Assembly: GCA_964420365.1 (NCBI GenBank)
Contig: CAYQTA010000025.1
Coordinates: 1-63,233 of the forward strand
Source: JAMOQA01 sp964420365
GTDB taxonomy: Bacteria; Acidobacteriota; Polarisedimenticolia; J045
DNA: 63,233 nucleotides
Reading direction: 5' to 3'
Shown here one piece after another: positions 44,098 through 52,934 of the stretch (within the stretch, counting starts at the first letter, position 1; every line of letters starts with the position of its first letter). Position numbers and translations under genes: made by a program. The notes beneath the pieces were generated by a model. The model was not told the origin of the DNA. It worked only from the letters and a program-made list of their open reading frames with translations, and ran no database searches.

Positions 44098-45239
44098 CCC
44101 CGGCGGCCGCCCTCGCCTCCCTGCTCGGGACCCGGTTCGACCGGGGGTTCGTCCTGGTCGACCGGGACACCGGGACGGTCACCGTCGGACTGGACGACCG
44201 GGGCGGGTCGATCACCGGGACCGGCGCCGTGCGCGTACTTCCCTTCGACCCGGCGGATCCCCGGGACAGCGGCCCGTGGGCTCCGCCCCCACCCCTCGTG
44301 CCCCGGTGGGTGGCGACCGTGTCCGGGACGGACGCGACGCCCCGCTGGTCCGGGGGGACCCACCCCCCGGCCCTGCCCGGTGGCGCTCTCCCCTCCCTCC
44401 CGGGACCGGTGCGACTCGAGCTGCCGTCCCCTGCCCGGGTCCGGGACGGCGTCCGGGAAGCCCTCGGGGCGGTCCGGGACGGCGAAGTCGAGAAGCTCGT
44501 CCCGTCCTTCGGCGCCCGCGTCGTCTTTCCCGCGCCACCGCCGCCGGGGATTCTCGCCGCCCGTCTCCTTGCCGGTCCCGCCGGGCGACCGGACGGCCTC
44601 ACGCGGTTCGCGATCCTCGCGGGGGAACGCCTTCTCCTCGGTGCGACGCCCGAGCGGCTCTTCCGGCTCGCCCCCGGGGGGCTCCTCGAGACGGAAGCAC
44701 TGGCGGGAACGGCCCCCGCGGGAGACGGCGATCGCCTGCTCGCCAGCCCGAAGGACCGGGAGGAACACGAGCTGGTCGTGCGGGGCATCCGGCGCGCCCT
44801 CGCGCCCCTGGTCGCGCGGCTGGACGGTCCACCCGTTCCCCTCGTGCGCCGCCTTCCCGGGCTCGTCCACCTGTGCACGCCCCTCGTGGGCCGGGTCCGG
44901 CCGGGGGTGACCACCGGCGACGTGCTGGCCGCCCTTCACCCGACCCCGGCCGTGGCCGGGGCGCCCCGCGAACCGTCTCTCGCGTGGCTCCGGGCCCACG
45001 AGCCGGCCCGGGGCACGTTCGCGGCCCCCCTCCTGGTGGAGCGGCCGGACGGGACCGTGGAGGCGCACGTGGTCCTCCGGGCGGCGGTGCTCGACGGCAA
45101 CGTCCTCCACCTGCGGGCGGGAGCCGGGATCGTCGCCACGTCCGATCCCGCGTGCGAGGCGGAGGAGATCCTGGCCAAGCTCCGGGCAACGGTGCGGGGC
45201 CTCGGGCTCGGCGTGCCCGTGGAGGCATCGACGCCATGA
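44094..45239 (+). CDS. menF: Isochorismate synthase MenF
   Basis: The 381-residue product belongs to the chorismate-utilising family: 'LLLGATPERLFRL', 'LLETEALAGTAPAGD', 'SPKDREEHELVVRGI', 'LHPTPAVAGAPRE' and 'GNVLHLRAGAGIVATSDP'. It isomerises chorismate to isochorismate, the entry to menaquinone. The conserved R-G-x-Y-A-G-P-V-G-W loop reads R-G-T-F-A-A-P-L-L-V here, an unusual change, though other catalytic segments look intact. GTG at 44094 overlaps the upstream stop (GTGA), and the end overlaps menD (ATGA). Confidence 0.9.
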   Translation: MTPAAALASLLGTRFDRGFVLVDRDTGTVTVGLDDRGGSITGTGAVRVLPFDPADPRDSGPWAPPPPLVPRWVATVSGTDATPRWSGGTHPPALPGGALPSLPGPVRLELPSPARVRDGVREALGAVRDGEVEKLVPSFGARVVFPAPPPPGILAARLLAGPAGRPDGLTRFAILAGERLLLGATPERLFRLAPGGLLETEALAGTAPAGDGDRLLASPKDREEHELVVRGIRRALAPLVARLDGPPVPLVRRLPGLVHLCTPLVGRVRPGVTTGDVLAALHPTPAVAGAPREPSLAWLRAHEPARGTFAAPLLVERPDGTVEAHVVLRAAVLDGNVLHLRAGAGIVATSDPACEAEEILAKLRATVRGLGLGVPVEASTP

Positions 45240-47017
45240 CCGGCGAGGCGAACCTGCGGGCCGCCCTCGCGCTGGTGGACGGCCTGGTCGGGGGGGGAAT
45301 CACCCGGGCGGTGGTCTCGCCGGGTTCCCGGTCGACCCCCCTGGCCGTCGCGTGTGCCCTCCACCCGGGCCTCACCGTCACCGCGGTGCTCGACGAGCGC
45401 GGGGCGGCGTTCCATGCCCTGGGCTCGGCGGCCGCGTCCGGCGAACCGGTCCTCGTCGTCGGCACGTCGGGAAGCGCGCCGGCGAACTGGCTTCCCGCCG
45501 TCCTCGAGGCGAGCCACGCCCGGGTGCCGCTGGTCCTGGTCTCGGCGGCCCGTCCGTTCGACCTGGTGGCATCGGGCGCTCCCCAGTCGACGGACCAGGA
45601 TCTCTTCGGGCGTCACGTGCGCCTCGCCGTCCGGCTCGATGCGCCGGGTGCGGGCGGTCCGGGACCGGGACCCTGGCGCCGCGCCGGGGCCCGGGCGGCC
45701 GCGGCATGCCGGGAGCCGGTCCCCGGCCCGGTCCACCTGGACGCCCCGTTCCGCAAGCCGCTGCTGCCTGCCCGGCTCCCGGCCGTCGAGGGGCTGCTCG
45801 ACCGTGCCCCGGTAGCGCCGGGCCACGGCCCGGCCCGGGCCTGGCCGGCGGACCGCGTACCCCGGGAGGAAGCCCTGCAGGTCCTCGCCCGGTTCCTTCG
45901 TCGGGCGCGCCGTCCCGTTCTCGTCGCCGGGCCGGGACCCGTCGAACGGCACCGGGAGCTCGCGCGGGTCGCCGCCTTCTGCCGGCAGGCCGGGATCCCC
46001 CTCCTCGCCGAGGCGACCAGCGGCTGGCGTTTCCGGGGGGATCGCCACGGAGCGTTCCCGGTCGGGGACCGGTTCGACCTCTGCTGGCGGCACCCGGCCG
46101 GGCGAAGGGCGCTGGCGCCGGACCTGGTCCTCCAGGTGGGCCTTCCGCCGGTCTCCCGCGGGCTTGCCGATCTCCTGGCCGAGGCGCCGGAGATTCCCCT
46201 CGTCGTCCTCGCGGAGCACGGCTGGAACGACCCCGGAGGCCGGGCGGTGGGGGTGATCGCGGGAAGGCCGGTCCTCGCCCTCGGTCACCTCGCCGGGCCC
46301 CTTGCGGGATGGTCGGTGTCCCCGGAGTGGAACGCGGCCTGGAAGGCGTTCGACGCGGCGGCGGAGCGGGCGGAGGAACGGCTCGCGGAGGAGGATCCTC
46401 CCGACCGGCCCCTGCCCGAGGCCCGCGCCGTTCGAGCGATCGTCGCCGCCCTGCCCGACGGAACGCTGCTGCTCGCCGGCAACGGGCTGCCCGTGCGGGA
46501 GCTCGACCTGCACGTGCCCGGGGGCCTGGTCTCCCTGGCGGTGCTCCACCGGCGTGGCCAGAGCGGGATCGAGGGAGGCCTCGCGCAGCTCGCGGGCGCG
46601 GCGGGCACCTGGTCGGGCCCCGCGGTCGCGCTGCTCGGCGACCTGGCGTTCCGGCACGATGCCGGCAGCCTCGAGGTGCTGGCGCGGACGACGGGGACCG
46701 CCCTGGCCATCGTGCTCGAGAACGGCGGCGGCCGGATCTTCGACGGCCTGCCGGTGGCGGACGCCGGGCTCCCCGGGCACGCGTACGACGCCCTGTTCCG
46801 CTGCCCGGGAGGCGCCGACGCCCCGGCCCTCGCCCGGGCCCACGGGATCCCGGCGGAACGGGCGGAGAACGGGGCGGAGATCGCGTCGGCGATCGCGCGC
46901 GCCCTCGACCGGGGCGGACCGTCGGTGATCGCGGTCCCGACCGACGGGGAAGGCATCGGGCAACGATTGCGACGTCTCGCGGACCTGGCGGCCCGCGAGG
47001 CCGGGTTCGGGACGTGA
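45236..47017 (+). CDS. menD: SEPHCHC synthase MenD
   Basis: The 593-residue product is a ThDP-dependent enzyme that adds the succinic semialdehyde unit from 2-oxoglutarate to isochorismate. Features are 'AVVSPGSRSTPLAVA' and 'VLDERGAAFHALG' with the ThDP-activating Glu, 'GTSGSAPANWLPAVLEA', 'SGAPQSTDQ', and a C-terminal ThDP/metal-binding half with 'RRGQSGIEGGLAQLAGA' and 'LLGDLAFRHDAGSLEVL'. ATG at 45236 overlaps the menF stop. The 2-oxoglutarate needed could come from the isocitrate dehydrogenase encoded just downstream of this operon. Confidence 0.95.
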   Translation: MTGEANLRAALALVDGLVGGGITRAVVSPGSRSTPLAVACALHPGLTVTAVLDERGAAFHALGSAAASGEPVLVVGTSGSAPANWLPAVLEASHARVPLVLVSAARPFDLVASGAPQSTDQDLFGRHVRLAVRLDAPGAGGPGPGPWRRAGARAAAACREPVPGPVHLDAPFRKPLLPARLPAVEGLLDRAPVAPGHGPARAWPADRVPREEALQVLARFLRRARRPVLVAGPGPVERHRELARVAAFCRQAGIPLLAEATSGWRFRGDRHGAFPVGDRFDLCWRHPAGRRALAPDLVLQVGLPPVSRGLADLLAEAPEIPLVVLAEHGWNDPGGRAVGVIAGRPVLALGHLAGPLAGWSVSPEWNAAWKAFDAAAERAEERLAEEDPPDRPLPEARAVRAIVAALPDGTLLLAGNGLPVRELDLHVPGGLVSLAVLHRRGQSGIEGGLAQLAGAAGTWSGPAVALLGDLAFRHDAGSLEVLARTTGTALAIVLENGGGRIFDGLPVADAGLPGHAYDALFRCPGGADAPALARAHGIPAERAENGAEIASAIARALDRGGPSVIAVPTDGEGIGQRLRRLADLAAREAGFGT

Positions 47018-47064
47018 CCAGCATCCCCGGCGGCAGGCCGGGGCGCAAGGGAGAGGCCACCACG

Positions 47065-47889
47065 ATGAGCCGTGTCGAGTGGAAGGAGATCCCCGGCTTC
47101 GAGGACATCCTCTACTACAAGTCCGACGAGGGAATCGCGAAGGTCGTGATCAACCGGCCCCACGTGCGGAACGCGTTCCGGCCGCGGACCGTCGAGGAGA
47201 TGATGCGGGCCTTCGCCGACGTGCGGGACGACGCGTCGATCGGCGTGGCGATCCTCACCGGGGCCGGCAACGAGGCGTTCTGTTCCGGCGGCGACCAGAA
47301 GATCCGCGGGGACGGGGGCTACGTGGACGAGCACGGGATCCCCCGGCTCAACGTTCTCGATCTCCAGCGCCAGATCCGGACCCTGCCGAAGCCGGTCATC
47401 GCGATGGTGGCCGGGTACGCCATCGGGGGCGGGCACGTCCTCCACGTGATCTGCGACCTGACGATCGCGGCGGACAACGCCCGGTTCGGCCAGACCGGTC
47501 CGCGGGTCGGAAGCTTCGACGGGGGCTACGGGGCGAGCTACCTCGCCCGGATCGTCGGCCAGAAGAAGGCGCGGGAGATCTGGTTCCTCTGCCGCCAGTA
47601 CGACGCCCGGGAAGCCCTCGAGATGGGCCTCGTCAACACCGTCGTGCCCCTCGAGCGGCTGGAGGACGAGACGATCGCCTGGTGCCGGAGGATCCTCGAG
47701 CTCTCCCCGACCGCCCTGCGCCTCCTCAAGGCGGCGTTCAACGCGGACTGCGACGGGCAGGCGGGGCTCCAGCAGCTCGCCGGCGACGCCACGCTGCTCT
47801 ACTACCTGACCGAGGAAGCGAAGGAAGGGAAGCGGGCGTTCCTCGAGAAGCGGAAGCCGGATTTCCGGAAGTACCCGCGCTTCCCCTGA
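47065..47889 (+). CDS. menB: 1,4-dihydroxy-2-naphthoyl-CoA synthase
   Basis: The 274-residue crotonase-fold product shows 'VVINRPHVRNAFRPRTVEEM', 'EAFCSGGDQKIRG', 'MVAGYAIGGGHVLHVICDLTIAADNARFGQTGPRVGSFDGGYG' in segments, and 'KRKPDFRKYPRFP' at the C-terminus, all typical of MenB. It closes the second ring by Claisen condensation of O-succinylbenzoyl-CoA. A purine-rich AGGGAGAGG ribosome site lies before the ATG. The gap of 47 bases after menD is the longest within the operon. Confidence 0.96.
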   Translation: MSRVEWKEIPGFEDILYYKSDEGIAKVVINRPHVRNAFRPRTVEEMMRAFADVRDDASIGVAILTGAGNEAFCSGGDQKIRGDGGYVDEHGIPRLNVLDLQRQIRTLPKPVIAMVAGYAIGGGHVLHVICDLTIAADNARFGQTGPRVGSFDGGYGASYLARIVGQKKAREIWFLCRQYDAREALEMGLVNTVVPLERLEDETIAWCRRILELSPTALRLLKAAFNADCDGQAGLQQLAGDATLLYYLTEEAKEGKRAFLEKRKPDFRKYPRFP

Positions 47890-47902
47890 GGAGGATGGGG
47901 CC

Positions 47903-48820
47903 GTGGCGGCATCCGCGACGGGACCGACCCTGCCCCTGCCCGGGAGCGCGGGAGCGTGGATCCTCGCCTGCCGGCCCCGGACCCTGACGGCGGCGGTCGC
48001 CCCGGTCGCCGTCGGGGCGGCCTGCGCGTTCCGGGCGGGGTGCCTGCGGCCCGGACCCGTGCTGGCGGCCCTCGCCGGCGCGGTCCTGATCCAGGTCGGG
48101 ACCAACCTGGCGAACGACGTGCAGGACGGGGTACGAGGCACGGACAGGAACCGGGTCGGCCCTCCCCGGGCGGTGGCCGCCGGGCTGCTCTCGCCGGCGC
48201 AGGTCCGCGGAGGGATGGCCGTCGCCTTCGGCCTCGCCACCCTCTGCGGCCTCTACCTCGCGTGGACCGCCGGCTGGCCGGTAGTGGCGATCGGCATCGC
48301 CTCGATCCTCGCCGGGCTCGCCTACACCGGCGGCCCCTGGCCCCTCGGCTATCACGGCCTCGGCGATCTCTTCGTCCTGCTCTTCTTCGGGCTGGTCGCC
48401 ACGGCGGGCACGGCGTACGTCTCGTGCGGGCGGGCCACGAGCCTCTCCCTGGTGGCCGGCCTGGGCCCCGGGGCGACGACGACCGTCCTGCTGGTCGTCA
48501 ACAACCTGCGCGACCTCGAGACCGACCGCAGGTCCGGCAAGCGCACCCTCCAGGTGATCCTGGGACGCCGCGGCGGGGAGCTGGAGGTCATCCTGCTGCT
48601 GCTCGTGGCCCTGCCCGGGGTCCCCGCCCTCCTGCAGCTCGGGAGCCTGGCCGGCCCGGGCCCCTGGCTGGTTCTCCTCGCCGCCCCGGCGGCGCTCGGG
48701 ATCGCCCGCGGGGTTCGCCGGGCCCGGAACCCGGGGGAGTGGCTCGACCTGCTCGCGCGGGCCGCCCGCCTCGCCCTCGTGCACGGGCTGCTGCTCGCCC
48801 TCGGGATCGCCCTCGGGTGA
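47903..48820 (+). CDS. menA: 1,4-dihydroxy-2-naphthoate polyprenyltransferase
   Basis: The 305-residue membrane protein has about eight helices and belongs to the UbiA family. The two Asp-rich prenyl-diphosphate motifs are N-D-V-Q-D-G-V-R-G-T-D (near residue 72) and N-N-L-R-D-L-E-T-D (near 195). It attaches the polyprenyl tail to DHNA in the cytoplasmic membrane. GAGGAGG precedes the GTG start at 47903. Confidence 0.93.
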   Translation: MAASATGPTLPLPGSAGAWILACRPRTLTAAVAPVAVGAACAFRAGCLRPGPVLAALAGAVLIQVGTNLANDVQDGVRGTDRNRVGPPRAVAAGLLSPAQVRGGMAVAFGLATLCGLYLAWTAGWPVVAIGIASILAGLAYTGGPWPLGYHGLGDLFVLLFFGLVATAGTAYVSCGRATSLSLVAGLGPGATTTVLLVVNNLRDLETDRRSGKRTLQVILGRRGGELEVILLLLVALPGVPALLQLGSLAGPGPWLVLLAAPAALGIARGVRRARNPGEWLDLLARAARLALVHGLLLALGIALG

Positions 48821-48837
48821 GGGCGGGGAGGCAGGCG

Positions 48838-49929
48838 GTGAACCTCGTCGCTGGAAGGCTGGAACCGAGGCCCCCGGGAGACCGGGGGGCGCTCCTCGCC
48901 GGCACCGGGATCCTGCGTCCCGGCGAGGGGGTGATCCTCGAGCTGCGGGACGGGGAGGGAAACGCGGGCACGGGGGAGGCGTCGCCCCTCCGCGGCTGGT
49001 CCCCGGACACCCCCGGGGAGGCCGCGGCCGGGCTCGCGGCCCTGGTGGCGCGGCTCCCGGCAGAGGTGCCGGAGCCGCCTCCACCCCGGGAACGGGTCGG
49101 GCCCCCGGAGCGGGCCCGCGAGCTCGCCCCCGCGGTGGAGAGCCTGCTCTCCGGCCTCGATCTCTCGCCCGCGGCCCGCTTCGCCGCGGAGACGGCCCTC
49201 CTCGACCTGCTCGCCCGCCGGGCCGGCGTCCCCCTCCACCGGTACCTGGGGGGGGCCGCGCACCCCGCCCCGCTGCCGATCCACGCCCTCCTCGCCGGGC
49301 ACGACCCGGCGGCGGTCCGCGAGGAGATCGCCCGGGGCCTCGTCGCGGGGATCCGCGCGTTCAAGCTGAAGATCGGTGCCCCGGGGCGGCTGGCGGACGA
49401 GGTCGCGGCCGCGGCCGCGGCGGCGGAGCTGCTCGACGGAAACGGCGAGCTCTCCCTCGACGCCAACGGGGCCCTGCCCCCGGGCGAGGCCGCGGCGATT
49501 CTCGAGCGCTTCGCCGGCCTGCCCGTCCGGTTCGCCGAGGAACCCGTCGGGGGAGAAGCCCTCCTCGAGCTCGCCCGGGCGGGCGCCCCCCTTCCCCTCG
49601 CCGCGGACGAATCGCTCGCCGACCCGGCCTTCCTCGGGGCGGTCCTGGCGGAGCCGGGCATCGCGGTGCTCGTGCTCAAGCCCGCGCTCCTCGGGGGCCT
49701 CCTTCCGCTGCTCGACGCGGCTCACCGGGCCCGGGCGGCGGGAAAGGACATCCTCGTGACCCACGCCCTCGAGGGGCCGGTGGCGATCCGTGCGGCGGTC
49801 GCCGCCGCCTTCGCGGCGGGCGATCTCCTGCCGTGCGGGCTCGCGCCCCACCCGTTCCTTCTCCCGGCCGAGCGGGCGGCAGCGCCCCCGGTCGTCGACG
49901 GGCACCTCCTCCCGCCCGGGCCGCCGTGA
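48838..49929 (+). CDS. menC: o-succinylbenzoate synthase
   Basis: The 363-residue product is an enolase-superfamily enzyme. The K-x-K motif is F-K-L-K-I-G near residue 178, metal ligands are S-L-D-A-N, F-A-E-E-P and A-A-D-E-S, and the second catalytic Lys is in V-L-K-P-A. It dehydrates SHCHC to o-succinylbenzoate. GTG at 48838 is favoured by GGGGAGG at 6 bases; a GTG at 48817 overlapping the menA stop is the alternative. The stop overlaps menE (GTGA). Confidence 0.92.
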   Translation: MNLVAGRLEPRPPGDRGALLAGTGILRPGEGVILELRDGEGNAGTGEASPLRGWSPDTPGEAAAGLAALVARLPAEVPEPPPPRERVGPPERARELAPAVESLLSGLDLSPAARFAAETALLDLLARRAGVPLHRYLGGAAHPAPLPIHALLAGHDPAAVREEIARGLVAGIRAFKLKIGAPGRLADEVAAAAAAAELLDGNGELSLDANGALPPGEAAAILERFAGLPVRFAEEPVGGEALLELARAGAPLPLAADESLADPAFLGAVLAEPGIAVLVLKPALLGGLLPLLDAAHRARAAGKDILVTHALEGPVAIRAAVAAAFAAGDLLPCGLAPHPFLLPAERAAAPPVVDGHLLPPGPP

Positions 49930-51107
49930 CCCTCCCGCCCCACGCCCGGCCCCTCCCCGCCGCCGTCGACCGGGCCACGATCGACCGGTTCCGGCACGCC
50001 TGGGAGGCGGGCATCCCCCTCGCCCCTCTCGACGTCCGCCTGCCGCGCGAGGAACTCCGCCGCCGGGAGCGGCTCCTCGCGGAGCACCCCCCGCCCGCCG
50101 GGACCGCCCTCGTCCTGTTCACCTCCGGGACCACCGGCCCCCCGAAGGGGGTCGTCCTCTCCCGGAGGGCGGTGGAGGAGGCGGCCGAGGCGAGCGCGGC
50201 CCTCCTCGGGTGGCGACCGGACGATCGCTGGGGCCTGCTCCTCACGCCCGCCCGGGCCGGCGGCGCGGCGGTCCTCCTGCGCTGCCTCCTGGCCGGGCGG
50301 CCGGCCGTGCCGGGCCCGCTGCCGTTCGACCCGGCCCGGATCGCCCGCTGGCTCGTGGAGGAGCGAATCACCCTGCTCTCCCTCGTGCCCGCCCAGCTCG
50401 CCCTGCTCCTCCGCGGGCTTCCCCGGTGGCGGCCGCCGCGACACCTGCGGGCGATCCTGCTGGGCGGTGCCGCGACGGCCCCGGCCCTGCTCCGGGAGGC
50501 GGCGACGCGGGACGTGCCGGTGCTTCCCACCTGGGGAATGACGGAGACCCTCGGCCAGGTGGCGACCGTGCCACCGGGCACGCCACCCGATCCCGCCCAC
50601 GGGGCGGGGCCGCCGCTGCCCGGGCGCCGCGTCCGGGTGCGGGAGGGCCGGCTCGAGGTGGCGGGGATCGGGCTGATGGACGGCTACTGGCCGCCGGGCC
50701 GCCACGGGGAACCCTGGACCCCCGACGGCTGGCTCACGACCGCCGATCTCGGCCGGATCGACCCGCGGGGATTCGTCCACGTCCTCGGGCGGGCGGACGA
50801 CGTGATCGTGACCGGGGGGGAAAAGGTCCACCCCTCCGAGGTGGAAGAGCGGCTCCTCGCGGTTCCCGGGGTCGTGGAGGCGCTGGTCTTCGGCGTCCCC
50901 GACGACACCTGGGGCGCCCTGGTCGCCGCCGCGGTCGTACCCGGCGAAGGATTCAACCGCGACCGGCTGCGGGATGCCCTCCGGGACCTGCCCCCGTCGC
51001 GACGCCCCCGGCGGCTGGCCGTCGTCCGGGAGCTCCCCCTGCGAGCCGGCAAGCCGGACCGGCGGGGGGCGGCGGGACGCCTCGCCGACCGGCTCGAGGA
51101 CCCCTGA
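49926..51107 (+). CDS. menE: o-succinylbenzoate--CoA ligase
   Basis: The 393-residue product is a short AMP-forming acyl-CoA synthetase: P-loop 'LFTSGTTGPPKGVVLS' near residue 60, 'PTWGMTETLGQVA', 'GWLTTADLGRID', hinge 'GRADDVIVTGGEKVHPSEVEE' and the C-terminal catalytic Lys in 'RAGKPDRRG'. It activates o-succinylbenzoate for MenB. GTG at 49926 overlaps the menC stop. It is the last gene of the operon. Confidence 0.92.
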   Translation: MTLPPHARPLPAAVDRATIDRFRHAWEAGIPLAPLDVRLPREELRRRERLLAEHPPPAGTALVLFTSGTTGPPKGVVLSRRAVEEAAEASAALLGWRPDDRWGLLLTPARAGGAAVLLRCLLAGRPAVPGPLPFDPARIARWLVEERITLLSLVPAQLALLLRGLPRWRPPRHLRAILLGGAATAPALLREAATRDVPVLPTWGMTETLGQVATVPPGTPPDPAHGAGPPLPGRRVRVREGRLEVAGIGLMDGYWPPGRHGEPWTPDGWLTTADLGRIDPRGFVHVLGRADDVIVTGGEKVHPSEVEERLLAVPGVVEALVFGVPDDTWGALVAAAVVPGEGFNRDRLRDALRDLPPSRRPRRLAVVRELPLRAGKPDRRGAAGRLADRLEDP

Positions 51108-51143
51108 CCGAATGTTTTCCGTGGAGAAGCCGGGGGGACCGTC

Positions 51144-51149
51144 TATAAT
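51144..51149 (+). promoter_or_regulatory. Perfect -10 box before isocitrate dehydrogenase
   Basis: TATAAT is an exact consensus -10, which is striking in this GC-rich sequence. No convincing -35 lies 16-18 bases upstream. The leader to the GTG at 51228 would be about 72 bases. Confidence 0.5.
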
Positions 51150-51227
51150 GCCCGCCCGACCACCCGGAACGACCGATTCCTTCAACCCCGTGAACGCGAC
51201 GTCCGCGCCACGGCTGGAGGCGAGACC

Positions 51228-52430
51228 GTGAGCCAGGAAGTGATCGAACGCGCAAAGGAGCACTTCGGCCGCCTGCTCGAGAAGCAGTTCGAGCGGGTCA
51301 ACCGGATCAAGGCCGAGGACGAGTGGATCGACTACTCGCAGTTGAAGCCGATCATCGTCGGCGTCATCGGTGGGGACGGCATCGGCCCCTACATCGCGAA
51401 GGAATCCGAGTGGCTTCTCCGCGAGCTGCTCAAGGACGAGATCGCCTCCGGGAAGATCGAGATCCGCAACATCGAGGGGCTGACGATCGAGCGGCGCGCC
51501 GAGGTCGGCAAGGCGATCCCCGACGACGTTCTCGAGGAGATCAAGAAGTGCCACGTCACCCTCAAGGGCCCGACGACGACCCCGCGCAAGGGTGACCCGT
51601 GGCCCAACATCGAGTCGGCCAACGTCGCGATGCGGAAGGAGCTCGACCTGTTCGCCAACGTGCGGCCGGTGCGGGTTCCCGAGCAGGGGATCGACTGGAC
51701 CTTCTTCCGGGAGAACACCGAGGACGTCTACGCCCTCGGGCCGGAGGGAATCGACGTCGGCGACGACATCTCCATCGACTTCCGCCTGATCACCCAGCCG
51801 GGGGCGGAGCGGATCGCCCGCCTCGCCTTCGACTTCGCGCGGAAGAACGGCAAGAAGCGGGTGACGATCGTCACCAAGGCCAACGTGGTCAAGACGACCG
51901 ACGGCCGCTTCCTCCGGGCCTGCCAGGAGGTGGCGAAGGACTACCCGGAGATCGAGACGGACGACTGGTACATCGACATCATGACGGCCAAGCTCGTCGA
52001 CGAGAAGCGGCGCCGGGACTTCCAGGTGATGATCCTGCCGAACCTCTACGGGGACATCCTCACCGACGAGGCGGCGGAGTTCCAGGGCGGCGTCGGCACG
52101 GCCGGCAGCGCGAACATCGGCAAGCGCTACGCGATGTTCGAGGCGATCCACGGCTCCGCCCCGCGCATGGTCAAGGAGGGGCGCGCCCAGTACGCCGATC
52201 CGTCCTCGATGATCCGGGCGGCGGCGATGCTGCTTTCCCACATCGGCTACCCGGAGCTGGGGAAGAAGCTCGACATGGCCCTCGACATCTGCGGCCAGTA
52301 CGAGAAGAAGCTGGTGATGACCGGCCGTCCCAACGGCGCGACCAGCCACCAGTTCGCCGAGTACATCATGGAGACGCTCCGCGACCCGAGGCTCGAGGAG
52401 CGCCACGCCGCCTTCCAGCAGCAGCGCTGA
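51228..52430 (+). CDS. icd: Isocitrate dehydrogenase (isocitrate/isopropylmalate family)
   Basis: The 400-residue product is a beta-decarboxylating dehydrogenase: 'GGDGIGPYIAKES' near residue 50, the substrate-binding S-x-N-x-x-x-R segment 'PNIESANVAMRKELDLFANVRP', 'FRENTEDVYALGPEG', 'VTKANVVKTTDGRF', 'DILTDEAAEFQGGVGTAGSANIG' and 'EAIHGSAPRM'. The segment resembles isocitrate rather than isopropylmalate enzymes. It makes 2-oxoglutarate, a MenD substrate and TCA intermediate. GTG at 51228 has GGAGG at good spacing. Cofactor preference (NAD or NADP) is not certain. Confidence 0.88.
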   Translation: MSQEVIERAKEHFGRLLEKQFERVNRIKAEDEWIDYSQLKPIIVGVIGGDGIGPYIAKESEWLLRELLKDEIASGKIEIRNIEGLTIERRAEVGKAIPDDVLEEIKKCHVTLKGPTTTPRKGDPWPNIESANVAMRKELDLFANVRPVRVPEQGIDWTFFRENTEDVYALGPEGIDVGDDISIDFRLITQPGAERIARLAFDFARKNGKKRVTIVTKANVVKTTDGRFLRACQEVAKDYPEIETDDWYIDIMTAKLVDEKRRRDFQVMILPNLYGDILTDEAAEFQGGVGTAGSANIGKRYAMFEAIHGSAPRMVKEGRAQYADPSSMIRAAAMLLSHIGYPELGKKLDMALDICGQYEKKLVMTGRPNGATSHQFAEYIMETLRDPRLEERHAAFQQQR

Positions 52431-52454
52431 GCCGCGCGAGCGGGGAACGTGACG

Positions 52455-52483
52455 CCGGGGACGCCCGCGGGCGTCCCCGGTTT
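52455..52483. terminator. Terminator between icd and aroQ
   Basis: A perfect 26-base palindrome (CCGGGGACGCCCG / CGGGCGTCCCCGG) is followed by TTT on the plus strand. It serves two convergent genes. Confidence 0.7.
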
Positions 52484-52490
52484 CTCTCGG

Positions 52491-52934
52491 TCAGTTCCCC
52501 CGCCCGAGGAGGCCGGCCAGGAGCTCGAGGGCCTCGAGGTATCCCCGGGGCCCCATCCCCTCCACGTGACCGGCGCAGGCCGGGCGGACCACGCTGACGC
52601 GGCGCCACGGCTCCCGCTCCGCCACCCGCGACAGGTGCACCTCGACGACGGGAGCGCCGAAGTCGAGGATCGCGTCGTGGAGGACGTAACTCTGGTGGGC
52701 GAGGGCGCCCGGGTTCAGCAGGCACCCCGCCGCCCGCCCGGTCTCCTCCTGGAGCCGGTCGACCAGGGCCCCCTCGTGGTTCGACTGGAAGCAGGCGACC
52801 TCGAACCCGAGCTCCCGGCCCCGGCTCCGCACCAGCTCCTCCAGCTCCGGCAGGGTGATCGTCCCGTAGTGCCGCGGGTCCCGGCGGCCGAGGCGGTTCA
52901 GGTTGGGCCCGTGGAGCAGCAGGATCCTCGTCAC
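52491..52934 (-). CDS. aroQ: 3-dehydroquinate dehydratase, type II
   Basis: The 147-residue product is a type II dehydroquinase: 'LLLHGPNLNRLGRRDPRHYG' with the catalytic Tyr, 'CFQSNHEGALVDRLQE', 'LNPGALAHQSYVLHDAI' and 'VVEVHLSRVAEREPWRRVSVV'. It removes water from 3-dehydroquinate. GTG at 52934 overlaps the aroKB stop (GTGA). It is the last gene of aroC-aroKB-aroQ. Confidence 0.95.
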   Translation of the reverse strand: MTRILLLHGPNLNRLGRRDPRHYGTITLPELEELVRSRGRELGFEVACFQSNHEGALVDRLQEETGRAAGCLLNPGALAHQSYVLHDAILDFGAPVVEVHLSRVAEREPWRRVSVVRPACAGHVEGMGPRGYLEALELLAGLLGRGN

